Origin: an uncultured Lachnospiraceae bacterium
GTDB lineage: Bacteria > Bacillota > Clostridia > Lachnospirales > Lachnospiraceae
Direction of reading: 5' to 3'
DNA length: 36,148 nt
Assembly: GCA_946403075.1 (NCBI GenBank)
Contig: CAMIYN010000020.1
Location: forward strand, 1 to 36,148
The notes under the pieces are model-generated. The model was not told where the DNA came from and ran no database searches. It saw only the letters and a program-made list of their open reading frames with translations. Below are positions 25,542-33,494 of this stretch, one piece after another (position 1 is the stretch's first letter; each line of letters opens with the position of its first letter). The translations under genes and the position numbers were made by a program.

Positions 25542-26621
25542 ATGACTTTTATCCATGTAGCAGATGTCCATCTCGGCATTGCACCAGATTCTGATAAACC
25601 TTGGTCTGCTGACAGAGGTTATGACATCAAAGAAACATTTTATAATGTAATCAAAAAATGTGATGAATTAAAAGCAAATTTACTTTTAATTTCTGGTGAT
25701 TTATTCCATAGACAGCCACTCACATCTGATTTAAATGAAATTAATGAGCAATTTAAGACTATTCCAAATACAAAAGTTGTCATAATTGCTGGAAACTCTG
25801 ATAAAATAAGAAAAAACTCAGCGGTTTTAAGTTATAATTTTAATAGCAATGTTCACTATATTTTAAGTGAATATCCAACTGAACTTGAATTATATGATTT
25901 AAATATTGTCATTCACGGATTTTCTTATTATGATTCTGAATTAAAAAAATCTCTAGTTGACATTATAGAGCCTAATACAAATGATGGTAAAATTCACATA
26001 CTACTTGCTCACGGAGGGGACACAAACCACTGCCCTATAGATTTTGAACTACTTGCAAATAAAAATTTTAACTATTGTGCACTTGGGCATATACACCAAT
26101 ATCAAGATATGTTTGACCACAAAATTGTATATCCAGGAAGTCTTGAACCTCTCGATATGCAAGAGACAAAGGAACATGGTATTTGTATAGGCGACATCCA
26201 CCCAATAACTGGAAGACTGGAAAAATTTCATTTTGAACCAATGGCCAAAGCTCAATACATCACATTAAGTATAAAAGTAAAAGAAACAACCACAAATGAT
26301 GACTTAATCACTTCAATATCAAATGAAATATTTTCAAGAGGCAGCACAAATATTTATACTCTAAAATTAGAAGGTCCCAAAAATCCAGATGAGGAATTTG
26401 ATTTTTCTCTCTTAAACAAATTTAGAATTATAGAAATTATAGATGAGACTGAACCTAAATATAATTTTGTTGCCCTTTCAAAAGAGCATCCAAAAGATAT
26501 GGTTGGGGCATACATTAGAGCTTTTCACACAAAAACAGAAGATATGAGTTATGTTCAAAAGAAAGCACTTTTTTATGGAATCGATGCTTTATTAAAATCA
26601 AGCAAATCTACTATGGAATAG
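25542..26621 (+). CDS. YhaO-like metallophosphoesterase (SbcD/Mre11-type nuclease subunit)
   Basis: A 359-residue calcineurin-like phosphoesterase. Metal motifs: DVH (8-10), GDLFH (52-56), HGGD (157-160) and GHIH (182-185). The C-terminal third is the capping domain of DNA repair exonucleases. It pairs with the ATPase gene 9 bp downstream, like SbcD with SbcC or YhaO with YhaN of Bacillus, and probably processes broken or blocked DNA ends. Odd point: the motif normally reading GNH(D/E) is GNSD at 84-87, so the conserved His is Ser. Activity may be changed or lost, or the subfamily may tolerate it. The ATG follows AAGGAACAAATAA. Confidence 0.85.
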   Translation: MTFIHVADVHLGIAPDSDKPWSADRGYDIKETFYNVIKKCDELKANLLLISGDLFHRQPLTSDLNEINEQFKTIPNTKVVIIAGNSDKIRKNSAVLSYNFNSNVHYILSEYPTELELYDLNIVIHGFSYYDSELKKSLVDIIEPNTNDGKIHILLAHGGDTNHCPIDFELLANKNFNYCALGHIHQYQDMFDHKIVYPGSLEPLDMQETKEHGICIGDIHPITGRLEKFHFEPMAKAQYITLSIKVKETTTNDDLITSISNEIFSRGSTNIYTLKLEGPKNPDEEFDFSLLNKFRIIEIIDETEPKYNFVALSKEHPKDMVGAYIRAFHTKTEDMSYVQKKALFYGIDALLKSSKSTME

Positions 26622-26630
26622 AGGAAAGAG

Positions 26631-28544
26631 ATGGAAATTTTAAATGCCCATATCAAAGGGTTTGGAAAATTACAAAATACTGATATACAATTAACTAATG
26701 GATTAAATATTATATATGGAAAAAATGAAGCAGGTAAATCTACCGCTCATAGTTTCATCAAAAGTATTCTTTTTGGTATCAACAACAAAAAGACAAGATC
26801 TATTTTATCCCCTCTTGAAAAGTATACTCCATGGGACAACACCAAAGTATACGAGGGAAGCATTGATTTTACCTACAAAAATAAGACTTATACCATATAT
26901 AGAACTTTTGGAAATAAACACACCATATTTGAAATAGTTGATAATCAAAGCAATAAAAAAATTAGTGAACCAGAGTTATTTTTAAATAAAGTTATGTCAA
27001 ATCTAACCGAGACTTCATTTGATAATACTATAAGCATAAGCCAATTAAAAAGTGTCACAGATATCGGTATGGTTCAAGAATTAAAAAAGTATATTGCAAA
27101 TATAAATACATCTGGGGACATTTCAATAGACACAATAGCAGCTATAGAATATTTAAAAAATAAACGAAAAATTTTTGAAGATAAACAAATCAAGGATGCA
27201 ACCGTAAACTACACAAAACTACTTGGTACAATCAGAAATGCAGAGAGAGAAATTACTGCTGATGAATATAAAAATCTAATCCCTGATTTGATGACAAAAA
27301 AGAAATCTGATGATGCAAAAATCAAGAAAAACACACAAGAAATAGAAGAATTAAATCGCTTAATTGATGATAACATCGATGTTTTAAAAGTAAATGGTTT
27401 TGAGACAAGACCAGAAATAGACACACTAAAAATTGAAACTGAAAAAATCTATAATGAATACTTAGAACTACAGAGCACAGTAAAGAGAGCTACAAAATTT
27501 GCTGGTAATATTTTGATGATAATATCAGGACTTGGACTTGGTATTCTAAACACAATTTTTTTGACTGTAGCATATCCACAAGCAGGTAATTTATTAAATC
27601 TAACAGAAGTAATTAATACTTTTAGTGATTTTAAAAAATTATTTAAATTGTTGCCATTTCCCCCTGCTATACTCATAGTTTTGCTCTATGTAATAACTTT
27701 TATCCTATTCATATCTGGCTCTCTCTCATTTATAAGAAATGCACAAAGTTCTCGCAATATGGGTGATATGCTAACCGTTTTGACAGAAATATTTAACCAT
27801 CAAATCAATACTACTCTTGTCAATTCAAATTCAATGATTGATTTTCAAAATCATATTTCTGATATGTATGATTTAATGGATAGCATAGATAAACACACTA
27901 CTAAAATTAAGGAATTAAAACTTGAAAATGACAAATTACTTGATATACAAGAACAATATAACAAAGAGATAGATGACCAAAAGAGAATCCAACATGAAGT
28001 AGAACAAAAGGTTGATAAAATAAATAAACTTAAAAGTGATGCAGAAAAACTGAAAAAATATATAAGCTATAATGATGATATACAGAGAGAAATAGATAGT
28101 ATAAATCTAAGTATAGAAATGTTGAGTGAATTATCACAAAAAGTACAAGTTATGTTTGGAACTTATATAAACGAAAGAGCAAGTAAGTATTTAGCAGGTA
28201 TATCAAATAATAAATATAATAGTATAAATGTTGATAACAATTTAAATGTCACAGTAAATACACAAGATAGAACTGTCCCTGTAGAACAATTAAGTGCTGG
28301 AACAATAGACCAAATCTATTTATCACTAAGACTTGCTATAGCACAAATAATTAATGGAGATAATGAAAACTTGCCACTACTTTTTGATGATTGTTTTGCA
28401 CTATATGATAATGATAGACTAAAAAATGTCCTACTCTGGTTATACAATAATTATAAAGGACAAATAATAATATTTACTTGCCACACAAGAGAAAATGAAG
28501 TATTGCAAAATGAAAATATTACTTATAATAGAATAGATATATAA
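26631..28544 (+). CDS. YhaN/SbcC-like AAA ATPase with coiled coils and two membrane helices
   Basis: A 637-residue SMC-like ATPase. Walker A GKNEAGKST is at 30-38. A coiled coil follows, then two hydrophobic helices at about 286-312 and 342-368, a second coiled coil (about 400-510), the signature LSAGTIDQIYLSL and a Walker B region LLFDDCF near the C-terminus. It is the likely partner of the phosphoesterase encoded just upstream, forming an SbcCD-like complex. The paired central helices suggest membrane attachment where SbcC has a zinc hook. AGAGGAAAG precedes the ATG. Confidence 0.87.
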   Translation: MEILNAHIKGFGKLQNTDIQLTNGLNIIYGKNEAGKSTAHSFIKSILFGINNKKTRSILSPLEKYTPWDNTKVYEGSIDFTYKNKTYTIYRTFGNKHTIFEIVDNQSNKKISEPELFLNKVMSNLTETSFDNTISISQLKSVTDIGMVQELKKYIANINTSGDISIDTIAAIEYLKNKRKIFEDKQIKDATVNYTKLLGTIRNAEREITADEYKNLIPDLMTKKKSDDAKIKKNTQEIEELNRLIDDNIDVLKVNGFETRPEIDTLKIETEKIYNEYLELQSTVKRATKFAGNILMIISGLGLGILNTIFLTVAYPQAGNLLNLTEVINTFSDFKKLFKLLPFPPAILIVLLYVITFILFISGSLSFIRNAQSSRNMGDMLTVLTEIFNHQINTTLVNSNSMIDFQNHISDMYDLMDSIDKHTTKIKELKLENDKLLDIQEQYNKEIDDQKRIQHEVEQKVDKINKLKSDAEKLKKYISYNDDIQREIDSINLSIEMLSELSQKVQVMFGTYINERASKYLAGISNNKYNSINVDNNLNVTVNTQDRTVPVEQLSAGTIDQIYLSLRLAIAQIINGDNENLPLLFDDCFALYDNDRLKNVLLWLYNNYKGQIIIFTCHTRENEVLQNENITYNRIDI

Positions 28545-28573
28545 AAAAATTTGCAGAGACTGCAAATTTTTTT
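28543..28573. terminator. Bidirectional terminator between yhaN-like gene and rpoD
   Basis: AAAAAATTTGCAG (28544-28556) pairs with CTGCAAATTTTTT (from 28560) around AGA, with A and T runs on both sides. It serves the converging plus-strand ATPase gene and minus-strand rpoD; the rpoD stop lies at its edge. Confidence 0.92.
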
Positions 28574-29894
28574 ATTTAATTAATTGCTGTAAATTTTTTG
28601 CTCTATATTTTAATTTTCTAAGTGCCTTATCTTCTATTTGCCTAATTCTCTCTCTTGTTACATCCAATTCTTTTCCCACTTCCTCCAAAGTTCTCGTTCT
28701 CTCATCTTCTATTCCAAATCTTAACATTAAAACTCTTCTCTCCCTTTCTCTCAAAGTTTTCAATAACTCAATTATTTCTTTTTTAAGCATAACTCTCTCA
28801 GCATTTGCCTCGGGAGATATTACATTTTGATCTGCAATAAAATCTGCCACTATCGAATCATCCTCTTCTCCCACTGGTTTATCAAGAGATATAGGATCCA
28901 TTGCAATTTGCATAACTTCCTCTACTTTTTCTCTACTTACCTTCATAGCTTTTGCAATCTGTTCTATTGATGGCTCATAACCTAACTCTGTTGTAAGTTT
29001 TTTCTTTACTTTATTCATTTTATTAATTGTCTCAACCATATGAACAGGTATCCTAATTGTTTTGCTCTGGTCTGCCAAAGCTCTTGACACACCTTGCTTT
29101 ATCCACCAAGTTACATATGTAGACAATTTATATCCAAGCCTATCATCAAACTTCTCTACTCCTCTTATCAATCCAAGATTTCCCTCTTGTATCAAATCAA
29201 GTAGGGATAATCCATGCCCTATATATTTTTTTGCAATAGAAACTACAAGTCTTAAATTACACTCAACCAATCTCTTAAATGCAATTTTATCACCCTGTCT
29301 CTTTCTCTTTGCCAACTCTCTCTCTTGGTCTGGTGTGAGAAGTATATATTGACCAATCTCTTTTAGATACATTCTCACAGGGTCATCTAAACTTACACCC
29401 TCAAATAAATCAAATTCTTTACTCTTATAATCATCAAGGTTTTCCTCAAATTCTCTTGCTGCAACCTCATCAAACTCATCATCACTACCTATCACATCCT
29501 TTTCATCGCCATTATCTTCTTTTTCTATATTAAATTCATCATCAATATCTTTTATCTTTTTTTCTAATTCTTTTTCATTTTTAAAATTAACAGGCATAAA
29601 ATCCTTTTGACCATCAAAGTCTAATGAATTTATATCATCAATATCTTTTTTTTGCTTACTAATCCCTTTTGTATTTATTTTGCCAATTGATTTATTACTC
29701 TCTTTTTTGGTAGCAACTAATTTTGTCACTTTTTTTGTTTTTTTGGGTTTTGTAATCTTTATAGACTTTTTTTTCTCTGCTATCTTTTTTATATTTTTCT
29801 TTTCTTTTACTGCTACTTTTTTTACAGACTTTTTTACACTTTCTTTTTTAGTTTTTTTTGTATTTTTCTTTTCAACTTTCTTTTTAATCGCCAT
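28572..29894 (-). CDS. rpoD: Primary sigma factor RpoD/SigA with a lysine-rich N-terminal extension
   Basis: A 440-residue sigma-70. Region 1.2 starts near 169 ([13 protein letters not shown]), region 2 includes [18 protein letters not shown] and the -10 reading YVTWWIKQ, region 3 follows and region 4 ends with the -35 reading helix ([19 protein letters not shown]). The first 168 residues are atypical: 34 of the first 80 are lysine, followed by an acidic stretch (about 85-165). Firmicute SigA is usually about 370 residues with a compact region 1.1. The start has AAGGAG six bases upstream and overlaps the end of rsmI by 11 bp, so the two are co-transcribed; the usual dnaG neighbour is absent. 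Confidence 0.95.
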   Translation of the reverse strand: MAIKKKVEKKNTKKTKKESVKKSVKKVAVKEKKNIKKIAEKKKSIKITKPKKTKKVTKLVATKKESNKSIGKINTKGISKQKKDIDDINSLDFDGQKDFMPVNFKNEKELEKKIKDIDDEFNIEKEDNGDEKDVIGSDDEFDEVAAREFEENLDDYKSKEFDLFEGVSLDDPVRMYLKEIGQYILLTPDQERELAKRKRQGDKIAFKRLVECNLRLVVSIAKKYIGHGLSLLDLIQEGNLGLIRGVEKFDDRLGYKLSTYVTWWIKQGVSRALADQSKTIRIPVHMVETINKMNKVKKKLTTELGYEPSIEQIAKAMKVSREKVEEVMQIAMDPISLDKPVGEEDDSIVADFIADQNVISPEANAERVMLKKEIIELLKTLRERERRVLMLRFGIEDERTRTLEEVGKELDVTRERIRQIEDKALRKLKYRAKNLQQLIK

Positions 29895-30759
29895 ACTTTT
29901 CTCCTTTTACTTTCAAAATTTTATAAATTTCTTTTTTTGTCATATTTCTAATTTTTGATATTTCTCGCATTGCATCCTTATCATCAAAACCCTTACTCAA
30001 TAAACTATCATATTGTTCTCTTATCGTTATACCTGAATACTCTTTTTCTATATTGCTTTCTATGATCGATTTGCCTTGACCTTCTACTATTAATACAAAT
30101 TCACCCTTAGGATCTCGGTTTTTATATTCATTAAAAATATCAATTAGGCATCCCCTATTTATCTCTTCATATTTTTTTGTAAGTTCCCTACACAATGCTA
30201 CTTTTCTATCTTCTCCAAAAACTTCAATCATTTCCTCTAAATATTTTACTAATTTATGTGGAGACATATAAAAAATTAAAGTAAATTGATAATTTTTAAC
30301 TGACAATAATTTTTCTCTTCTCTTTTTATTATCCGTAGATAAAAAGCCTACGAATAAAAACTCTTCTGCACTAATGCCACTCATTACCAAAGCATCTATT
30401 AAGGCAGTAGCACCAGGTAAAGATTCAACAATGATATTTTCACTCAATATTTTTTTTATAGCAATAAAACCAGGATCAGATATTAAAGGTGTGCCTGCAT
30501 CACTCACTAATGCAATATTTTTACCACTCTTTAATAAATTAATTAATTCATTAGTTTTCTTAATTTCATTGAATTTATGATATGAAATTAATTTTTTATT
30601 TATATTATAAAAATTTAATAAATTTATAGTTCTCCTTGTATCCTCAGCAGCAATTATATCAACACTATTTAAAACTTCAATGGCTCTATATGTAATATCT
30701 TTAATGTTCCCTATAGGTGTCGCCACTATATACAATTTTCCATATTGCTCTTTTCCCAC
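29884..30759 (-). CDS. rsmI: 16S rRNA (cytidine-1402-2'-O)-methyltransferase
   Basis: A 291-residue SAM-dependent enzyme of the tetrapyrrole-methylase fold. Landmarks are [10 protein letters not shown] at the N-terminus, [22 protein letters not shown] and [15 protein letters not shown]. It methylates the ribose of C1402 in 16S rRNA, fine-tuning the P site. The start is probably GTG at 30757-30759; TTG at codon 9, which gives the usual N-terminus, is an alternative. The predicted -10 box lies only 9 bp before the GTG, so the transcript could be nearly leaderless. Confidence 0.92.
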   Translation of the reverse strand: MGKEQYGKLYIVATPIGNIKDITYRAIEVLNSVDIIAAEDTRRTINLLNFYNINKKLISYHKFNEIKKTNELINLLKSGKNIALVSDAGTPLISDPGFIAIKKILSENIIVESLPGATALIDALVMSGISAEEFLFVGFLSTDNKKRREKLLSVKNYQFTLIFYMSPHKLVKYLEEMIEVFGEDRKVALCRELTKKYEEINRGCLIDIFNEYKNRDPKGEFVLIVEGQGKSIIESNIEKEYSGITIREQYDSLLSKGFDDKDAMREISKIRNMTKKEIYKILKVKGEKYGD

Positions 30760-30768
30760 AATTTGTAG

Positions 30769-30797
30769 ATTATATCACTCAATATTTAAAAAGTCAA
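30769..30797 (-). promoter_or_regulatory. Sigma-A promoter of rsmI-rpoD
   Basis: TTGACT (complement of 30792-30797), 17 bp, TATAAT (complement of 30769-30774). The predicted start point falls within about three bases of the GTG start of rsmI. Confidence 0.8.
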
Positions 30798-30985
30798 TTT
30801 CACACCTATTATTACAAAGATGCTCTTTTTGTTCCTACTTCTTTTTTAAATTTTAATGCTTAAATTTTTGTTTCATTATCATATCTCTTTCTACTTGACA
30901 TATTTCTTTTCTCATTTTTTCATTTATTTTTACATTATCACTAATAAAAAATATGTCAACTTAAATTATACTAAATCACACTTTT

Positions 30986-31693
30986 TTATTTTCCTTTCTT
31001 TGTTAATTTTATTCCAAATGTATCCATTCGTTCAATTTCTTCTTCATTTAGTTTCTTCAACATTTTGCTTAACTTTGTTATATCTCTTTTTGCCAAATAT
31101 TCCATATAGTCATTTCTCTTTTCTGCTGGTATTACTACTGGGGCTAATCCTCGATTTAATAGTTCTTTTGTTATCAGCACTCTTCCTATTCTTCCATTGC
31201 CATCTTCAAATGGATGTATTCTTTCAAACTCTATATGAAATCTTGCTATATAGTCAAATATGTCTTCTTCTCTATCTTTGGTATCCTTATATATTAGTTT
31301 TGAAAGTAGCATTGGCACTTCTTCTGGTTTCGGTGGTATATGCTCTGCTCCAGTTATGAATACTTGTGTCTTCCGTATTTTATCTATATCTTTTATATTT
31401 TTGTTAATGAATGTTGCTATCTTCTCTATAAAACTTATACTTATATTTGCATCAGCATTATTCATTATATAGTTCATAGCATATTTTAAATTAACTGCTT
31501 CAAACACTTCTCTTGGGTCTGCTTTTACTTGTATCTTGTTTTTATTGTCAAATATTATTGAATATGTTTCAGCATAACTTAAAGTGCTTCCTTCAATCTT
31601 GTTTGAATGATATACACTTCTCGTTATCAAATCTTCAAAATAAGGACTATTTCTTTTTATTTTATTTATTATTGTTTTACCTTTTATGCTCAT
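30986..31693 (-). CDS. Fic-domain protein (probable AMP-transferase) with N-terminal inhibitory motif
   Basis: A 235-residue Fic protein. The active-site motif HPFEDGNGRIGR is at 160-171, with catalytic His160 and the Glu/Asp and Arg residues for metal and nucleotide binding intact. The inhibitory motif SNKIEG at 30-35 fits (S/T)xxxE(G/N), so it is a class II Fic whose own N-terminal helix blocks ATP placement. Such enzymes AMPylate target proteins; some act as toxins or in stress control. No separate antitoxin is needed in class II. It lies next to an MNT/HEPN pair and has an isolated CRISPR repeat 63 bp upstream of its ATG. The ribosome binding site is weak (AGAAAG). Confidence 0.9.
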   Translation of the reverse strand: MSIKGKTIINKIKRNSPYFEDLITRSVYHSNKIEGSTLSYAETYSIIFDNKNKIQVKADPREVFEAVNLKYAMNYIMNNADANISISFIEKIATFINKNIKDIDKIRKTQVFITGAEHIPPKPEEVPMLLSKLIYKDTKDREEDIFDYIARFHIEFERIHPFEDGNGRIGRVLITKELLNRGLAPVVIPAEKRNDYMEYLAKRDITKLSKMLKKLNEEEIERMDTFGIKLTKKGK

Positions 31694-31756
31694 TTTGTTT
31701 TTATCTTTCTTGTGTTATTTCCATATCTTTTTTATGTTTTTTGTTGATTGCATTTC

Positions 31757-31790
31757 GTTTCCGTCCCCTATTGGGGTAATTGATCTTAAT
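31757..31790 (-). repeat. Orphan CRISPR repeat upstream of fic
   Basis: On the plus strand it begins GTTTCCGTCCCCTATTGGGG and ends GATCTTAAT. It is 34 nt and matches the array consensus except for a short deletion within the segment normally reading AATGTGAATC. The nearest array repeat is more than 1 kb away, beyond the MNT/HEPN genes. It is better preserved than some repeats inside the array. Confidence 0.9.
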
Positions 31791-31888
31791 ATTTATTTAG
31801 ATGATACAAAACATTTTAATTATATCAATATTTAATTCTATAAAACCTACAAACCTTTTACTCACATTCTCTTGTTAATAAACTACAT

Positions 31889-32347
31889 TTATGCATCGAA
31901 AATATCGGTATTATTTTTTACAACTTCAAAGCAATATACTTTTAATCTTCTTGCTATATTCATTACATCATCTATTTGCCTTATAGTTGTTTTAAACCCT
32001 GCTATATACAATGCATGTGTATGCCATTTTGTAATTATCTCGGCTTTGTCATCTATATCATCAAGTATTTTTTCTAACTCTTCATAATTTTTTATATTTT
32101 TCTTGTTTGCTTTTATCTTATTTATATTTTCATAATATTCATGTTTATGTTCATAATTAGTTCCACATAATTGTTCCACTAAACCTTTTACAAACAATTC
32201 TACTGATATCTGCAATTCTAAACAGCAATCTCTGATTATATAATCTTCGTGCATAGTATCTCTGTCTATTCTCTTATAATAGTTCTCTGCATTATCTAAC
32301 TTGTGTATTGCTTGGTCTATTAAATTGAACTCTCTTTTATTCTTCAT
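31889..32347 (-). CDS. HEPN-domain protein, partner of the MNT gene
   Basis: A protein of about 152 residues, nearly all helical, matching small HEPN proteins paired with minimal nucleotidyltransferases. The segment LQISVELFVKGLVEQL followed by YEHKHEYY is the usual helix-2/3 pattern. In such pairs the HEPN protein is often an RNase toxin. The canonical RxxxxH RNase motif is not obvious: the C-terminal site reads KWHTHALY, so activity is uncertain. I prefer the ATG at 32345-32347, 11 bases after GGAG; GTG at 32359 is also open. The gene overlaps the MNT gene by about 11 bp. Confidence 0.72.
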   Translation of the reverse strand: MKNKREFNLIDQAIHKLDNAENYYKRIDRDTMHEDYIIRDCCLELQISVELFVKGLVEQLCGTNYEHKHEYYENINKIKANKKNIKNYEELEKILDDIDDKAEIITKWHTHALYIAGFKTTIRQIDDVMNIARRLKVYCFEVVKNNTDIFDA

Positions 32348-32672
32348 ATAATTCAACACTCCTATCTATTATATTCTCTTTTTGGTTATCTGTCATATTA
32401 TCTTTTATCTCATCTTCCCAAAGTAAGTCAAAATCTGTATCAATACACCTTTCTAATTTCTTATATGCTTCTTTTTTGCTACACCCTACATTATCTTTAT
32501 TAAGTAATATATCTATATCACTTGTCTCACTGCAATCCCATCTTATAGCACTTCCAAACACTTTTATTCTTGGTATCTCTTTTAATATATTTCTTACCGT
32601 TCTTTGTTTTCTTGGGTGTATCCTATTTATATTATGAATACTATTTAATTCTTTTTCAACAACATTAAACAT
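32337..32672 (-). CDS. Minimal nucleotidyltransferase (MNT), probable antitoxin
   Basis: A 111-residue protein with the MNT signature GS-x10-DxD (G40-S41 and D52-x-D54 in FGSAIRWDCSETSDIDILL, residues 39-57). MNT proteins paired with HEPN toxins neutralise them, in some systems by AMPylation of the HEPN partner. AGGAG precedes the ATG and the gene overlaps the HEPN gene, the standard antitoxin-first layout. It has its own consensus-like promoter with a flanking inverted repeat. Confidence 0.85.
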   Translation of the reverse strand: MFNVVEKELNSIHNINRIHPRKQRTVRNILKEIPRIKVFGSAIRWDCSETSDIDILLNKDNVGCSKKEAYKKLERCIDTDFDLLWEDEIKDNMTDNQKENIIDRSVELYEE

Positions 32673-32702
32673 TTCATTCTCCTAAACTATCCTACTTAAA
32701 AC

Positions 32703-32753
32703 TGCAAAAATATATATTTCATTTATTATACTACTTTTTGCAATCTCTTTCAA
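32703..32753 (-). promoter_or_regulatory. Promoter and candidate operator of the MNT/HEPN operon
   Basis: TTGAAA (complement of 32748-32753), 17 bp, TATAAT (complement of 32725-32730). TGCAAAAA (32703-32710) and TTTTTGCA (32735-32742) form an inverted repeat around the -10 box, placed where an autoregulatory repressor could bind. Confidence 0.7.
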
Positions 32754-32822
32754 AAAATATTTACTCTCCTATTCACTTACTCGCTGTTATTTTTAATATT
32801 AATGTCGCACTATATGTTGATT

Positions 32823-33478
32823 GGTAGCAATGTGAATCTTAATATAAGAAAAGGACTTGAAAAAAGACAAGACATAAAAAATTTCCATCCCCTATTGGGG
32901 AATGTGAATCTTAATATCTCTTTAGAGACTGTTGCTAAATTCATGAAGAGAATGTTTCCGTCCCCTATTGGGGCTATGTAAATCTTAATTTTTACAATTA
33001 AAAATGGTGTAGCAATACAAGTATTGTTTCCGTCCCCTGTTGGGGCTATGTAAATCTTAATTCATAAAGATTTTAATAAAAATATATCACGCTATTGTTT
33101 CCGTCCCCTATCGGGGTAATGTAAATCTTAATACCGAAAGAAACGAAAAGCTTCAAAAAAAAGGCTAATGGTTTCCGTCCCCTATTGGGGCTATATGAAT
33201 CTTAATTGTTTATGGGGATGATATTATTACACCTACACTTTTTGCATTTCCGTCCCCTATTGGGGTAATGTGAATCTTAATGATGTCAACGACGGTGTTG
33301 TAGATGGTTTTTAAGTTCCGTCCCCTATTGGGGCAAAAAATTGGCGGGCTTGGTGCCACAATTTATGCATTTATTCCGTCCCCTATTGGGGCAATGTGAA
33401 TCTTAATGATCGCTGGTCAGACTGGTGGAATAATCACTAACCGTTTCCGTCCCCCATTGGGGTAATGTGAATCTTAAT
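32823..33478 (-). CRISPR. Degenerate type III CRISPR array, ten repeats
   Basis: Repeats of 36 nt (plus strand starts GTTTCCGTCCCCTATTGGGG, ends AATCTTAAT) lie at 32954-32989, 33026-33061, 33097-33132, 33171-33206, 33246-33281, 33372-33407 and 33443-33478. There is also a 35-nt variant at 32881-32915, a half repeat at 33315-33334 and a decayed terminal copy at 32823-32843. Spacers are 33-40 nt. On the minus strand repeats end in GGAAAC, as expected for the spacer-proximal handle of type I/III repeats, and the decayed copy is at the far end, so transcription is probably leftward, the same as the csm genes. The inverted CCCC/GGGG stem inside each repeat is kept. The array begins 16 bp after the csm5 stop, leaving no room for a leader. 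No cas1, cas2 or cas6 is in the window. Confidence 0.95.
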
Positions 33479-33494
33479 CCCAACTCCTACAATG

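Noticed and set aside
25302-25571. 89-codon minus-strand frame with repeated RARGTSPLRL
   Set aside because: It translates the 30-bp repeat block and the ends of asnS and yhaO; no start signals.
30856-31359. 167-codon hydrophobic plus-strand frame opposite fic
   Set aside because: It is the complement of the Fic gene, whose catalytic and inhibitory motifs are intact; leucine/phenylalanine richness is an effect of reading the A-rich strand backwards.
31883-33372. Spacer match between the array (ATTTATGCAT near 33361) and the HEPN stop region (near 31886)
   Set aside because: Only ten bases are shared, which is easily due to chance in AT-rich DNA.
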